Below are positions 1 to 9,397 of a stretch of 64,000 bases of DNA, piece by piece. The position numbers and the translations under genes were made by a program. Below the pieces are notes generated by a model. That model was not told the DNA's origin. It did no database searches and was given only the letters and a program-made list of their open reading frames with translations. The DNA comes from Idiomarina xiamenensis 10-D-4. GTDB lineage: Bacteria; Pseudomonadota; Gammaproteobacteria; Enterobacterales; Alteromonadaceae. The DNA is taken from assembly GCF_000299895.1 (NCBI RefSeq), contig NZ_AMRG01000002.1:124001-188000 (forward strand), in the 5' to 3' direction. The stretch's first letter is position 1. Every line of letters begins with the position of its first letter.

Positions 1-572
1 ATATGGAGCTTATCGAGCAGCTCTTTAAAATAAAGCTGAGTGTAATTAAAACCATTAAACTCAACCATACCCAACGGATTCAAACTCAGATCATCGGCAT
101 AACTGGCTAAATAATATTGCGTTTGCGAGAAGTTATCGCCGTGCGCAATAATCGGTTTGCCACTGGTACGGAACTGGTCGAGTGCCGCGCCGATACGCTG
201 CAATTTACTAATACCGCCACCCATTAAATTTTCTAAATTCAAATAAATGGCGCCGATGCGGTCATCGTCGCGAGCGCGATTAATGGCATTCACCAAGTCG
301 CTCAGTAAGACCTCCGGCGTCTCGTCTTCGGCGCCCAGTGCCTGGCCAAACGCCTTTTCGACCGGATCAACCCAGGTTTCTTCATCAACGATGATACCTA
401 CTGGGTTAAGTACCAAAATACTGCTATCAGGTACGGTCAACGGCTCTTCTTCGCTAAAGATCAACACTAACACAATGGCTAATACCGCAAAGAAAACCAA
501 GTTAACGATAAGCCGTCTGGCGCCGTTGATAATTGCCCATAGAAATTTAAAAAATGAGGAGATGACTCGCAT
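1..572 (-). CDS. sppA: Signal peptide peptidase SppA (67K type), N-terminal part
   Basis: The reading frame runs off the left edge, so only about 190 N-terminal residues are present. The start ATG at 572 gives MRVISSFFKFLWAIINGARR followed by one membrane anchor (roughly residues 20-42). Downstream text such as DDDRIGAIYLNLENLMGGG and GDNFSQTQYYLASYADD matches the conserved N-terminal half of the long SppA proteins. Members of this family are inner-membrane serine/lysine-dyad proteases that cut up released signal peptides on the periplasmic face. The catalytic serine lies beyond the window. ydjA follows in divergent orientation, and the two are also close neighbours in E. coli. Family assignment is firm. 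Confidence 0.9.
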   Translation of the reverse strand, partial: MRVISSFFKFLWAIINGARRLIVNLVFFAVLAIVLVLIFSEEEPLTVPDSSILVLNPVGIIVDEETWVDPVEKAFGQALGAEDETPEVLLSDLVNAINRARDDDRIGAIYLNLENLMGGGISKLQRIGAALDQFRTSGKPIIAHGDNFSQTQYYLASYADDLSLNPLGMVEFNGFNYTQLYFKELLDKLH

Positions 573-802
573 ATCATTCACTACTATTTGCCTAGAATTA
601 CGCCCAAGACTAACCAATTTGTGACAGCGACACCAGCAGCAGAATGTAACTAACAATGTATAGTGATAGTGGGGTTAGCCAGCAGACCTAAATCGCGGTA
701 TCAATGATAGTTAGAAAAAACCACAAAAAGCGCTTGTGTCGATTAACCTAGTGACAAAAATTTGCTAGCTTAGGGCAGCTATTCTAAACACAGGAAATCC
801 TA

Positions 803-1351
803 ATGGACGCTTTAGATTTACTGTTGCAACGTTCGTCGATGCCTCGTCTTATTGATCCCCCGCCCAACGCACAGCAATTACACGTGATCCGACGGGCTGC
901 CGTGCGAGTGCCAGACCATATGGCGTTATCGCCGTATCGTTTTATTGAGTATCAGGAACAAGGGCGACAACGACTTGGCGATATTTTTGCGCAAGCCGCG
1001 GCAAAGGCTGGCAAAAGCGAAGCTGAAATCAGTAAAGCACAGCAACAACCGATGCGAGCACCGCTAATTATTGCCGTTTGCACACGTTATCAAGCGCATG
1101 ACAAAGTCCCCGCGTTTGAGCAGTTATGTAGCGCGGCTTGTGCTGCTATGGCGATGCAACAAGCGGCTTTTGCGCAAGATTTAGGGGCCATTTGGCGCAC
1201 CGGCTGGTTGGCTCAGGATGACTACGTAAATGCAGCGCTTGGCTGTCAAGGCGATGACCACGTTATCGGCTTCTTATATATCGGTACACCGGCGGTTCCG
1301 ATCCCAATCAAGCCTGAGAAAGACTATCAAGAATTGTTTGAGCAGGGTTGA
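803..1351 (+). CDS. ydjA: YdjA-type NAD(P)H nitroreductase family flavoprotein
   Basis: A 182-residue protein that tracks E. coli YdjA along its length: MDALDLLLQRSSMPRLIDPP at the N-terminus, RAPLIIAV in the middle, AMAMQQAAFAQDLGAIWRTG and GFLYIGTP near the end. The family is FMN-binding nitroreductases working as homodimers in the cytoplasm; the physiological substrate of YdjA is not established. The length is normal for this small subfamily. The start is supported by AGGAAATCC just ahead of the ATG. It stands alone, divergent from sppA with a 230-bp gap that should hold both promoters. Confidence 0.9.
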   Translation: MDALDLLLQRSSMPRLIDPPPNAQQLHVIRRAAVRVPDHMALSPYRFIEYQEQGRQRLGDIFAQAAAKAGKSEAEISKAQQQPMRAPLIIAVCTRYQAHDKVPAFEQLCSAACAAMAMQQAAFAQDLGAIWRTGWLAQDDYVNAALGCQGDDHVIGFLYIGTPAVPIPIKPEKDYQELFEQG

Positions 1352-1526
1352 GAATAACCGCTAGATCAACGACTAAATCATTGTAAATAGTACGCTAATA
1401 AGCCGTAAAATTGCGTAAATGAACTGTTTTTTTAAGTATCACGTACCTACAGTTAATGACAAGCCTAGCGCAAAAGGCTGTCGTTTGAAGTGTTAATTAA
1501 GTACGACTGAAATTAAGGAGATAGTC

Positions 1527-2006
1527 ATGCAAAACGTAATACGGAAATCAGCTTTAGCACTTTCTTTATCAGCGGCAATGGTATTGCCAGCAACTGCAAT
1601 GGCTGCCGAAGGCCATAAATTGGACAGCTTTTCGAGTGTGGTTGATCAAGCTAAAGAGTATGGTTTTACCCACTTTGTTGAAATTCAGACTGCCGATCGC
1701 TCAAGTATCGATGTGGAAGGTTGGGTCGGTGAAAACCGCGAAGCCGAAGTACGCTTTAGCTTAGACGGTCAAGTGCTGGAAGAAGAGGTTGAGCAGGACG
1801 ATGATGCCGCTTACGGCCTAACCGCTGAGCAATTATCAGACGTCATTGATGCTTTAAAGAATGCTGATATTGTCAGCTTAGATAGCATTGATTTAGAAGA
1901 GCGTTATGTCGAAGCCGAAGGCTACGGCAGCGACGGTAAAGACTATGATATCAAGCTGGACCGCAATACGTTTGAAGTGGTGCGTAAAAGCGAAGATAAA
2001 TGGTAA
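1527..2006 (+). CDS. Secreted PepSY-domain protein
   Basis: A 159-residue protein with a clear Sec signal peptide (about residues 1-26, ending ATAMA-A). The mature part is strongly acidic. Its C-terminal half (about 85-159) has the PepSY pattern: an acidic helix (LTAEQLSDVIDALKNADIV), then strands ending YDIKLDRNTFEVVRKSED. An N-terminal half-repeat (VVDQAKEYGFTHFVEIQ) suggests a second degenerate copy. PepSY domains are small periplasmic or extracellular modules thought to bind or inhibit proteases, but no partner is next door. The start has a near-perfect AAGGAGAT ribosome site. A bidirectional terminator follows. Confidence 0.8.
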   Translation: MQNVIRKSALALSLSAAMVLPATAMAAEGHKLDSFSSVVDQAKEYGFTHFVEIQTADRSSIDVEGWVGENREAEVRFSLDGQVLEEEVEQDDDAAYGLTAEQLSDVIDALKNADIVSLDSIDLEERYVEAEGYGSDGKDYDIKLDRNTFEVVRKSEDKW

Positions 2007-2048
2007 GTAAGGACGACCGAGCTTGGTCAACTGACTAAAGCATTAATA

Positions 2049-2080
2049 AAAAAGCCGACGTTGTTTAGTCGGCTTTTTTT
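2049..2080. terminator. Bidirectional intrinsic terminator between the PepSY gene and asnS
   Basis: The stem AAAGCCGAC (2051-2059) pairs with GTCGGCTTT (2068-2076) around an 8-nt loop. It has a T run on the plus side and an A run on the left that becomes a T run on the minus strand, so it can end both convergent genes. Confidence 0.85.
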
Positions 2081-2105
2081 ATGGCGTGAAACTAAGGTTA
2101 TCAGC

Positions 2106-3506
2106 TTAATAACTGGCGTTTTTCGGGGTTCGCGGAAACGGAATCACGTCACGAATGTTTTGTACACCGGTGACATAAGCGACTAGGCGCTCAAACCCCA
2201 AACCGAAACCGGCGTGCGGCACCGTACCGTAACGACGTAAGTCGCGATACCATTGGTACTCAGCTTTTGGCAACTGCATCTCGTCCAAACGTTTATCAAG
2301 CACATCTAAACGCTCTTCGCGGGCGCTACCACCGATAATTTCGCCGATACCCGGTGCCAATACGTCCATCGCCGCCACGGTTTTGCCGTCATCGTTTTGA
2401 CGCATATAAAAGGCTTTAATGTCGCGCGGGTAGTTCTTTAATATGACCGGTCCTCCGACATGTTTTTCGGCTAAGTAGCGCTCGTGCTCCGATTGCAAAT
2501 CGACGCCCCAGCTGACTGGGTACTCAAACTGCTCGCCACAGTTTTGTAAAATATCGATGGCGTCGGTGTAATCCATGTGTACAAAGTCGCTACTGACCAT
2601 TTTTTGTAAGCGTTCTAGCACGGTGTTATCGATGCGCTGGTTGAAAAACGCTAAATCGTCGGCGCGTTCTTCCATTACCGCCTTAAACACATATTTCAGC
2701 ATCGCTTCGGCTAAGCCCGCGACTTGATCTAAATCGGCAAATGCGACCTCTGGTTCGACCATCCAGAACTCGGATAAATGACGGCTGGTGTTTGAGTTCT
2801 CAGCACGGAAGGTAGGGCCAAAGGTATACACTTTAGATAACGCGCAAGCATAGGTTTCGGCGTTTAACTGACCAGAAACGGTTAAGTAGGCCTCTTTACC
2901 GAAAAAATCCTGACTAAAGTCGATACTACCGTCGTCCTTGTGTGGCAGATTCATCAAGTCTAACGTCGAGACGCGGAACATTTCGCCGGCACCCTCACAA
3001 TCTGAGGCGGTGATAATGGGCGTGCTGACCCACAAATAACCGTGCTCATGGAAGAAACGGTGTACCGCTTGCGCCAAGCAATTGCGCACACGCATGACGG
3101 CGCCGGTAATGTTGGTACGCGGACGTAAATGCGCGTATTCACGTAGGTATTCCATGCTATGCCGTTTCGGCGCCATGGGGTAAGTATCAGGGTCTTCCAC
3201 CCAGCCATATACCTGTAAATCGCTGGCTTGTAGTTCAAACGACTGTCCCTGACCTTGCGAGGCGGCCACTTCACCGGTAATGGCGACAGCACAACCCGTG
3301 GTGAGCTTTTGCACTTCGCTGCTGTAATTCGACAGAGTATTGGCAACCACCGCCTGTAATGCATCAAAACACGAGCCATCGTGTAAATTAATAAATGAAA
3401 TACCGGCTTTAGAGTCACGGCGGGTGCGTACCCAACCGCGCACAGTGACGGTGGTGCCAACCGGGTGTTTACCGGTCAGCACGTCAACGACAGAGGCGTA
3501 GGACAT
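2106..3506 (-). CDS. asnS: Asparaginyl-tRNA synthetase
   Basis: A 466-residue class IIb aminoacyl-tRNA synthetase, the usual length. An N-terminal OB-fold anticodon-binding domain (about 17-120, with [14 protein letters not shown]) is followed by the catalytic core. Motif 2 is seen as [17 protein letters not shown] near residue 235 and motif 3 as [10 protein letters not shown] near 437. The TSRHLSEFW text and the MVEPE that follows distinguish AsnRS from AspRS. It charges tRNA-Asn with asparagine in the cytoplasm. It is a single-gene unit ending at the terminator at 2049-2080. Other frames inside the gene are shadows. Confidence 0.97.
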   Translation of the reverse strand: MSYASVVDVLTGKHPVGTTVTVRGWVRTRRDSKAGISFINLHDGSCFDALQAVVANTLSNYSSEVQKLTTGCAVAITGEVAASQGQGQSFELQASDLQVYGWVEDPDTYPMAPKRHSMEYLREYAHLRPRTNITGAVMRVRNCLAQAVHRFFHEHGYLWVSTPIITASDCEGAGEMFRVSTLDLMNLPHKDDGSIDFSQDFFGKEAYLTVSGQLNAETYACALSKVYTFGPTFRAENSNTSRHLSEFWMVEPEVAFADLDQVAGLAEAMLKYVFKAVMEERADDLAFFNQRIDNTVLERLQKMVSSDFVHMDYTDAIDILQNCGEQFEYPVSWGVDLQSEHERYLAEKHVGGPVILKNYPRDIKAFYMRQNDDGKTVAAMDVLAPGIGEIIGGSAREERLDVLDKRLDEMQLPKAEYQWYRDLRRYGTVPHAGFGLGFERLVAYVTGVQNIRDVIPFPRTPKNASY

Positions 3507-3662
3507 AAATGGTTATACTCCGCTAAATATAGTTTACGTGGTGACTGTACTGTCCAATCAGACAATCATTACTACAAAGATAATTATTTGCTAGCAAAGC
3601 TTGCTATGTTACCTCGGTTTGGCTCAGACTCAAGTATCAGTCGTCGTTGTAGGGTCGCTTTC

Positions 3663-4055
3663 ATGCAAGAAAACGCCGAAAAGTTGCAAAAACAACCGCC
3701 TCAAAGTGCCTTAGCGTATTTGTGTAGCATGGCTTGTTGGTCGCGCGTGGTTGGCTGGCTCAACATTTTGGGCTGGCTCAGCTTTGTTATTGCGTTAATT
3801 ACTTTTCATTATGCGCGGCCAGAGCCCAATACTATTCTGACTCACTTTTTTGGTATTCCGGTAAGGGATTACTGGTTGATCACCTTGTCAGATTTATATC
3901 TGATCGCACTCAGTTTTGGTTTGTGCTTAAGTTGCTTAAGCCTCGCCCTGAATATTGTCATGTACCGCTCCAGCCGTGAACATTATTGGTTTAACCTAGT
4001 TATTTTAATTTTCATGTGCGTAGCGGGTTTTGTGTACTATTTAGTCAGTATCTGA
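3663..4055 (+). CDS. Small three-helix membrane protein, unrecognised
   Basis: About 130 residues from the ATG at 3663 (MQENAEKLQ); the frame is open further upstream into asnS on the other strand, and an ATG at 3606 is a weaker alternative. Three hydrophobic helices are visible: around VVGWLNILGWLSFVIALI, LITLSDLYLIALSFGLCL and FNLVILIFMCVAGFVYYLV, with an N-terminal amphipathic cytosolic stretch. No family is recognised and no motif suggests a function. Its last 15 bp overlap the 3' end of bioA, which is convergent. Real coding status rests on the membrane-protein pattern and on the gap it fills. Confidence 0.5.
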   Translation: MQENAEKLQKQPPQSALAYLCSMACWSRVVGWLNILGWLSFVIALITFHYARPEPNTILTHFFGIPVRDYWLITLSDLYLIALSFGLCLSCLSLALNIVMYRSSREHYWFNLVILIFMCVAGFVYYLVSI

Positions 4056-5354
4056 TACCACCATTTCGATAGCGTCTAACAGGCGTTCAAGTTGTTGTCG
4101 GCTGATCACGTAGGGCGGCATGATATAAATTAACTTGCCAAACGGACGTATCCATACACCGGCTTCGACAAAGCGCTTTTGTAGTGCTGCCACATTAACC
4201 GGTCGCTGCATTTCTACCACGCCAATAGCACCCAGCACACGGGCATCCGCGACGCTAGCATAACGATTAAAGCCAAGTAAGCGAGCGCGCAGTTGTTGTT
4301 CAATCGAGTGTACACGCAACTGCCAAGGCTGATGAGTGAGTAACGCCAAACTGGCGTTCGCTACGGCACAAGCCAGCGGGTTGCCCATAAAGGTCGGGCC
4401 GTGCATTAACGCACCGCCGCCGTTGCCCTGACCGATGGTGTTGGCGACATGCCGTTGTGTCATTACTGCCGCCAGCGTCATATAGCCACCCGTTAGCGCT
4501 TTACCCAGACACATAATATCGGGTTCGATATCGGCATGCTGACAGGCAAATAAGCGTCCGGTGCGGCCGAAGCCGGTAGCAATTTCATCGGCAATCAGTA
4601 ACACCTGATAATGGTCACATAAGCGTCGCGCCTGACGTAAATACTCGGGGTGATAAAAGCGCATGCCACCAGCGCCTTGCACAATCGGCTCTAGTATAAG
4701 AGCGGCGATTTGCTGGTGTTGTTGCTCGAGCAATTGCGTCAAACTAGCAATATCTTGCTGTTGCCAATCTTGTTCTGGCGTTAGCTCCGGGGCATCGGCA
4801 AATAACTGCGGACGTACGGCACCTTGAAACAAGCCATGCATACCATTGACTGGGTCACACACCGACATGGCGGCAAAGGTATCGCCGTGATAGCCACGCT
4901 TTATGGTGACTAAACGATTTTTTTGTGGCTTATCCAGACTCACCCAATATTGAATCGCCATTTTAATCGCCACTTCAACCGCCACAGAACCAGAATCGGC
5001 AAAAAATACCGCATCTAAACTGGCCGGTGTGATGGCCACTAATTGCCGCGCTAGCGCGACTGCCGGTGGGTGGGTAATGCCACCAAACATAACATGACTC
5101 ATGTGTTGCAACTGCTCGGTGGCGGCGGCATTTAAATAGGCATGATTATAGCCGTGAATGGCTGCCCACCACGATGCCATACCATCCACCAAGCGACGCC
5201 CATCGGCCAGTTCTAGTTCGCAACCCGCGGCAGCTACTATCGGATAACTGGGTAACGGATCGGCTAGCGAGGTATAGGGATGCCAAATGTGGTCACGATC
5301 AAATTGCAGGTCGGCGTCGGTTAGCGAAGGACGGTGTTGCACAGGCTCTTGCAT
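4041..5354 (-). CDS. bioA: Adenosylmethionine-8-amino-7-oxononanoate aminotransferase BioA
   Basis: A 437-residue class III PLP aminotransferase that converts KAPA to DAPA using S-adenosylmethionine as amino donor, the third-last step of biotin synthesis. Visible landmarks are DRDHIWHPYTS at the N-terminus (the BioA signature), RGYHGDTFAAMSVCDP, LIADEIATGFGRTG (PLP-ring Asp) and the Schiff-base lysine in CLGKALTGG near residue 285. It is divergent from bioBFCD across a 103-bp gap, the classic bio arrangement. Confidence 0.97.
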   Translation of the reverse strand: MQEPVQHRPSLTDADLQFDRDHIWHPYTSLADPLPSYPIVAAAGCELELADGRRLVDGMASWWAAIHGYNHAYLNAAATEQLQHMSHVMFGGITHPPAVALARQLVAITPASLDAVFFADSGSVAVEVAIKMAIQYWVSLDKPQKNRLVTIKRGYHGDTFAAMSVCDPVNGMHGLFQGAVRPQLFADAPELTPEQDWQQQDIASLTQLLEQQHQQIAALILEPIVQGAGGMRFYHPEYLRQARRLCDHYQVLLIADEIATGFGRTGRLFACQHADIEPDIMCLGKALTGGYMTLAAVMTQRHVANTIGQGNGGGALMHGPTFMGNPLACAVANASLALLTHQPWQLRVHSIEQQLRARLLGFNRYASVADARVLGAIGVVEMQRPVNVAALQKRFVEAGVWIRPFGKLIYIMPPYVISRQQLERLLDAIEMVVSDTD

Positions 5355-5393
5355 AAAAAATAACCAGATGTAAGGTTTTTCTGCTTTAATTTG

Positions 5394-5421
5394 TTGACAG
5401 TGTAACGGCTACTCGTATCCT
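5394..5421 (+). promoter_or_regulatory. Sigma-70 promoter for bioBFCD
   Basis: TTGACA (5394-5399) is a consensus -35 and TATCCT (5416-5421) a plausible -10, separated by 16 bp, 37 bp ahead of the bioB ATG in the bioA-bioB gap. BirA-type control is expected here, but no convincing BirA operator was found. Confidence 0.6.
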
Positions 5422-5457
5422 AGTCGACACGCACACAACAATCAGACCAAAATTGCT

Positions 5458-6498
5458 ATGAGCCAACCAACACGTCACGACTGGCAACTGAGCGAAATTC
5501 AAGCGTTGTTCGAGTTACCGTTTAACGACTTACTATTTCAAGCGCAACAAGTCCATCGTCAGCACTTTAACGCTAACGAAGTCCAAGTTAGCACGCTACT
5601 ATCGATTAAAACCGGCGCCTGCCCAGAGGACTGTAAATATTGTCCGCAAAGCGCGCATTACACCACCGATGTTGACCGCGAACGTTTGATGCAAGTGGAA
5701 AAGGTCTTAACCGAAGCTGCTGCAGCCAAAGATATCGGCGCTTCACGCTTTTGTATGGGTGCTGCTTGGCGTAACCCGAAAGATCGCGATATGCCGTATT
5801 TGATCGAAATGGTCAAAGGGGTTAAGGCAATGGGCTTAGAAACCTGTATGACCTTAGGTATGTTGTCGCCAGAACAGGCTAAAATGTTACAGCAGGCCGG
5901 TTTAGATTATTACAATCACAATTTGGATACGTCACCAGAGTTTTACGGCGACATCATCACTACCCGAACCTATCAAGACCGCTTGGACACCCTCAGCCAT
6001 GTGCGTGAAGCGGGTATGAAAATTTGTTCTGGTGGCATCGTTGGCATGGGCGAGGGCAGTCGTGATCGTGCAGCACTTTTGCAACAATTGGCTAATCTGC
6101 CGCAACACCCTGAAAGCGTGCCCATTAATATGCTGGTTAAGGTCGAGGGCACACCGTTTGCCGAGTTAGACGATCTCGACGCATTTGAGTTTATTCGTAC
6201 CATCGCGGTGGCACGTATTTTAATGCCGGCTTCGCACGTACGTTTATCAGCCGGTCGTGAAGACATGAATGAACAAACTCAAGCACTGTGCTTTTTAGCC
6301 GGCGCTAACTCGATTTTTTATGGTGAACGGTTATTAACTACCGCCAACCCTGCCGCACAGCGCGACCAAGATTTGTTCGCCAAACTCGGTATTCGCCCGG
6401 AGCAGCGTGATGGCTACAGCGATGATGTTCATGAAGCGGTGATCCGTGACGCCGTCAGCGAGCAACAGCAGGCGCCGTTGTTTTACGACGCATCATAG
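5458..6498 (+). CDS. bioB: Biotin synthase BioB
   Basis: A 346-residue radical-SAM enzyme that inserts sulfur into dethiobiotin, the last step of biotin synthesis. The radical-SAM cysteine triad is seen in [15 protein letters not shown] near residue 60. The conserved [12 protein letters not shown] and GGIVGMGE segments, and the arginine of VRLSAGRE that belongs to the [2Fe-2S] site, are all present. Length is normal. It is the first gene of a four-gene operon; the next start lies 64 bp beyond the stop. Confidence 0.98.
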   Translation: MSQPTRHDWQLSEIQALFELPFNDLLFQAQQVHRQHFNANEVQVSTLLSIKTGACPEDCKYCPQSAHYTTDVDRERLMQVEKVLTEAAAAKDIGASRFCMGAAWRNPKDRDMPYLIEMVKGVKAMGLETCMTLGMLSPEQAKMLQQAGLDYYNHNLDTSPEFYGDIITTRTYQDRLDTLSHVREAGMKICSGGIVGMGEGSRDRAALLQQLANLPQHPESVPINMLVKVEGTPFAELDDLDAFEFIRTIAVARILMPASHVRLSAGREDMNEQTQALCFLAGANSIFYGERLLTTANPAAQRDQDLFAKLGIRPEQRDGYSDDVHEAVIRDAVSEQQQAPLFYDAS

Positions 6499-6562
6499 TT
6501 ATCAGAACGTCCACAGAACAACGCCGTGTAAAGCGGCGCTAGTAGCAGCGAGTGAAGGTGGC

Positions 6563-7783
6563 ATGAGTGAGCAAACGGCGTTTGCCTGGATGCAGGCGCA
6601 ATGTCAGCAGCGTTTGCAGCGGCAGCAATTGCGTCAGCTTAGTTGTAACGACGGCGATGCTGCCGAGGCGCCTCGCTTTCTGAAGCTGCACGGGCAGCGT
6701 TATTTAAACTTTAGCAGTAATGATTACTTAGGCTTGAGCCACCATCCTGAGCTTATCGATGCTTATCAACAAGGCTTAAGTCGTTATGGCTGCGGCAGCA
6801 CCGCATCGCCGTTGGTGACCGGTTATCAACGTCCGCACGCCGAGTTAGCGGAACAGTTAGCGGATTGGTTAGGGCGCGACCAAGTGCTGTTGTTTAGCAG
6901 TGGTTTTGCCGCTAATCACGGTTTACTTTGTGCCTTGGCACCTGCCTATCAAGGGTTATGGTTAGACAAGCTGGCACATGCGTCGCTGATCGACGGCGCC
7001 CGCCATAGCGGCACCGCGTTTAGACGCTTCTTACATAACCAGATAAATAAACTGGCACAACAGTTAACCGGCCGCGAGGGCAATCAGCTACTGATTAGCG
7101 AGGGTATTTTTAGCATGGACGGCGACGCTGCTGCGTTAGCCCAGTTAGTCGAACTGGTTACCCCGCAGCGGCAGCTATTTATCGACGATGCGCATGGTAT
7201 CGGCGTCAGTGGTTATCAAGGCCGTGGTGTTGCTGGTCAATATAGCAGCGCTGAAGTGGCCTATTTGACTATAACCTTCGGTAAAGCGTTTGCCTCGGCT
7301 GGCGCCGCCATCGCGGTGGATAACGATGTTGCACAGTACTTGTTACAACAGCATCGGGAATTGGTCTACTCAACCGCAATGCCGCCGGCACAGGCTTACG
7401 CTTTACAAGCCACATTAACGTTGATTGCAGGCGAACAGGGTGAGCAGCGGCGGCAGCGGTTACAGCAGCTTATCAGCTACTTTAGAACGCAAGCCAGCAC
7501 GCTCGGACTACCCATCAATGCTTCACAGTCGATGATCCAAGTCTGTTTATGCGGTGACGAGGGGACCGCGTTAGCAGCCAGTCAGCGGCTGCGGCAAGCC
7601 GGTATTTGGTGTAGCGCCATACGCCCACCGACAGTGCCTAATGGCAGTTCACGCTTACGTTTTTGTTTAACTGCAGCCCATCAACGGGAAGATATCGACC
7701 GCTTATTGGAGGCCTTAGCTGAAGCGGGTTTAGCGGCCTCAACCGCGCGCCATAATGAGAATAATGATGACGCAGATGTATGA
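6563..7783 (+). CDS. bioF: 8-amino-7-oxononanoate synthase BioF
   Basis: About 406 residues from the ATG at 6563, which gives MSEQTAFAWMQAQCQQRL. The frame is open back to 6446, but that start would overlap bioB and add about 39 unconserved residues; AAGGTG just before 6563 supports the later start. This alpha-oxoamine synthase condenses pimeloyl-ACP with alanine to KAPA. Landmarks are NFSSNDYLGLS, the PLP-binding DDAHGIGVSG, and the lysine in TFGKAFASAGA. Its end overlaps bioC by about 29 bp, suggesting coupled translation. Confidence 0.96.
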   Translation: MSEQTAFAWMQAQCQQRLQRQQLRQLSCNDGDAAEAPRFLKLHGQRYLNFSSNDYLGLSHHPELIDAYQQGLSRYGCGSTASPLVTGYQRPHAELAEQLADWLGRDQVLLFSSGFAANHGLLCALAPAYQGLWLDKLAHASLIDGARHSGTAFRRFLHNQINKLAQQLTGREGNQLLISEGIFSMDGDAAALAQLVELVTPQRQLFIDDAHGIGVSGYQGRGVAGQYSSAEVAYLTITFGKAFASAGAAIAVDNDVAQYLLQQHRELVYSTAMPPAQAYALQATLTLIAGEQGEQRRQRLQQLISYFRTQASTLGLPINASQSMIQVCLCGDEGTALAASQRLRQAGIWCSAIRPPTVPNGSSRLRFCLTAAHQREDIDRLLEALAEAGLAASTARHNENNDDADV

Positions 7784-8594
7784 TAAAGAATTGGTTGCGC
7801 GTCATTTTAGCCGTGCGGCGAACCATTACCACCAGCATGACGCCTTACAGCAATACTGCGCCACGCAATTGTTAGCCGCATTACCTGATCAACAACCTGA
7901 TCAAAAACCCGACCAACAACCGGCGCAACACAGTGAACTCGTGGTTGATGTGGGTTGCGGCCCCGCCAGTCAATATCAACAGTTAGCGCGCCATGGTCGG
8001 CGTTATATTGGTGTTGATATTGCCGCCGGTATGTTGCATCAAGCGCAGCAACGCTATCCAACCGCCGAGCAACCGTGGCGGCGCTGGTTACAGGCCGATG
8101 CGGAACAATTGCCACTAGCCGATGACAGCGTTGAACTTGTTGTTGCCAACCTATCATTACAATGGTGTAACGATATGACCAGTGCCGTGGCCGAATGTGT
8201 TCGGGTACTTAAACCCGGTGCTACGGCGTTGATTGCACTGGTTCTGGATGGCTCCCTAGTCGAATTGCGACAAGCCTGGCAGGGTATCGACCAGCAACCG
8301 CACCAGAATCGGTTTGTCAGTGCCGCAAAAGTCGAACAGCTACTGCAGCAACTGCAGCGACACTACCCGCAATTACGCTGGCAGGGGCAACAACAACGTT
8401 ATTGCCAACAGTTTTCACAAGTACGGCAATTATTGATGAGTATTAAAGGCGTTGGTGCCAGCTACACAGCCGGTCGTCAAAGCGGCTTGCTGACGCCGCG
8501 ACGCTTGCGTGAGCTCGAACAAGCATGGCCCCAAGACGCGCAGCAATGCTACCCGTTAAGCTGGTGTCTAGGTTTTTGGAAGTTAACGCGCTGA
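7755..8594 (+). CDS. bioC: Malonyl-ACP O-methyltransferase BioC
   Basis: A SAM-dependent methyltransferase that caps malonyl-ACP so that the fatty acid synthase can build the pimeloyl chain. Motif I is VVDVGCGPASQ, followed by GVDIAAGML and the BioC-typical NLSLQWCND. Up to 279 residues if the first ATG at 7755 is used; ATGs at 7764, 7767 and 7776 (MYDKELVARHFSRAA) are possible, and none has a strong ribosome site, so translation is probably coupled to bioF. A four-unit proline-aspartate-glutamine repeat sits before motif I. No bioH is adjacent, so the esterase partner must be encoded elsewhere. Confidence 0.93.
   Translation: MRIMMTQMYDKELVARHFSRAANHYHQHDALQQYCATQLLAALPDQQPDQKPDQQPAQHSELVVDVGCGPASQYQQLARHGRRYIGVDIAAGMLHQAQQRYPTAEQPWRRWLQADAEQLPLADDSVELVVANLSLQWCNDMTSAVAECVRVLKPGATALIALVLDGSLVELRQAWQGIDQQPHQNRFVSAAKVEQLLQQLQRHYPQLRWQGQQQRYCQQFSQVRQLLMSIKGVGASYTAGRQSGLLTPRRLRELEQAWPQDAQQCYPLSWCLGFWKLTR
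7884..7931 (+). repeat. Four 12-bp tandem units inside bioC
   Basis: Four in-frame units of 12 bp encode PDQQ, PDQK, PDQQ and PAQQ at about residues 44-59 of BioC, between the N-terminal helix and SAM motif I. The third bases vary between units, so the array is not a recent duplication. Confidence 0.8.
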
Positions 8595-8642
8595 GAGCCT
8601 GAATGCAGCGATAGTCCGCCATTAAATTGAGTAAATAGCAAT

Positions 8643-9368
8643 ATGAATTCTATTTTTGTTACCGGAACCGACACCGAAGTCGGCAAAACTGTAGCCAGCA
8701 CGGCGCTGTTGCAAGCACTGACGGCGCGTGGTTTGAGCACGCTAGCGATGAAGCCGGTAGCGGCTGGCTGTGAATGGCAAACTGCTGCGGGGTCGAATGG
8801 CGAAGCACAGGCTCCGCGTTGGTGTAATGAAGATGCGTTAGCGTTAAACGCCGCGGCTAGCCAAATGTTGCCTTACGATTTGCTCAATCCCTACGCATTA
8901 CAGGCAGCCATTGCTCCGCATATCGCTGCCCGTGAAGAGCAGCGTGAAATTGAGCTGGATCGGTTGCTAACCAGTTTACAACGAATACAGCAATACCGAG
9001 CTGATTACGTCGTCATCGAAGGCGCCGGGGGCTGGCAATTACCACTTAATGATCAGGGCTTGCGTATGCCGAGCTTTGTACAAGCGAGTGGTGCTGGCGT
9101 GGTGTTGGTGGTGGGCTTACAATTAGGTTGCTTAAATCACGCCTTACTCAGTGCCGCGGCTATTGTCGCTGATGGTTGTACACTACGCGGCTGGATAGGG
9201 GTCAATAATCAACCCCAGAGGATGGCGAGACAAGCCGAAAATATCGATTACTTACGTCAGCATTTGGCGGCGCCTTGTTTGGGCATTTTACCCTATGTCG
9301 ACAATTGGCAGCAGCACAACCTCGGTCAATATTTGACGGTCGATGCGCTGCTACCGGAGCCTGCGTAA
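8643..9368 (+). CDS. bioD: Dethiobiotin synthetase BioD
   Basis: A 241-residue P-loop ATPase that closes the ureido ring of dethiobiotin from DAPA, CO2 and ATP. The start MNSIFVTGTDTEVGKTVAST contains the family P-loop; MKPVAAGCE and VIEGAGGWQLPL are the other conserved segments. It is the last gene of bioBFCD, 48 bp after bioC. No clear terminator follows before the convergent pepE gene. Confidence 0.97.
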   Translation: MNSIFVTGTDTEVGKTVASTALLQALTARGLSTLAMKPVAAGCEWQTAAGSNGEAQAPRWCNEDALALNAAASQMLPYDLLNPYALQAAIAPHIAAREEQREIELDRLLTSLQRIQQYRADYVVIEGAGGWQLPLNDQGLRMPSFVQASGAGVVLVVGLQLGCLNHALLSAAAIVADGCTLRGWIGVNNQPQRMARQAENIDYLRQHLAAPCLGILPYVDNWQQHNLGQYLTVDALLPEPA

Positions 9369-9397
9369 GCGACTTAAGCCGACAACAGGGGGGCTGC

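Noticed and set aside
2960-3460. 166-codon frame on the minus strand within asnS
   Set aside because: A shadow frame of asnS with no domain and no ribosome site; the same applies to long frames inside bioC, ppsA, ccoO, icd and copA.
5391-5430. Possible BirA operator between bioA and bioB (TTGTTGACA ... AGTCGACAC)
   Set aside because: Half-sites match the known TTGTAAACC/GGTTTACAA pattern at only 5-6 of 9 positions and the gap is 22 bp instead of about 15.
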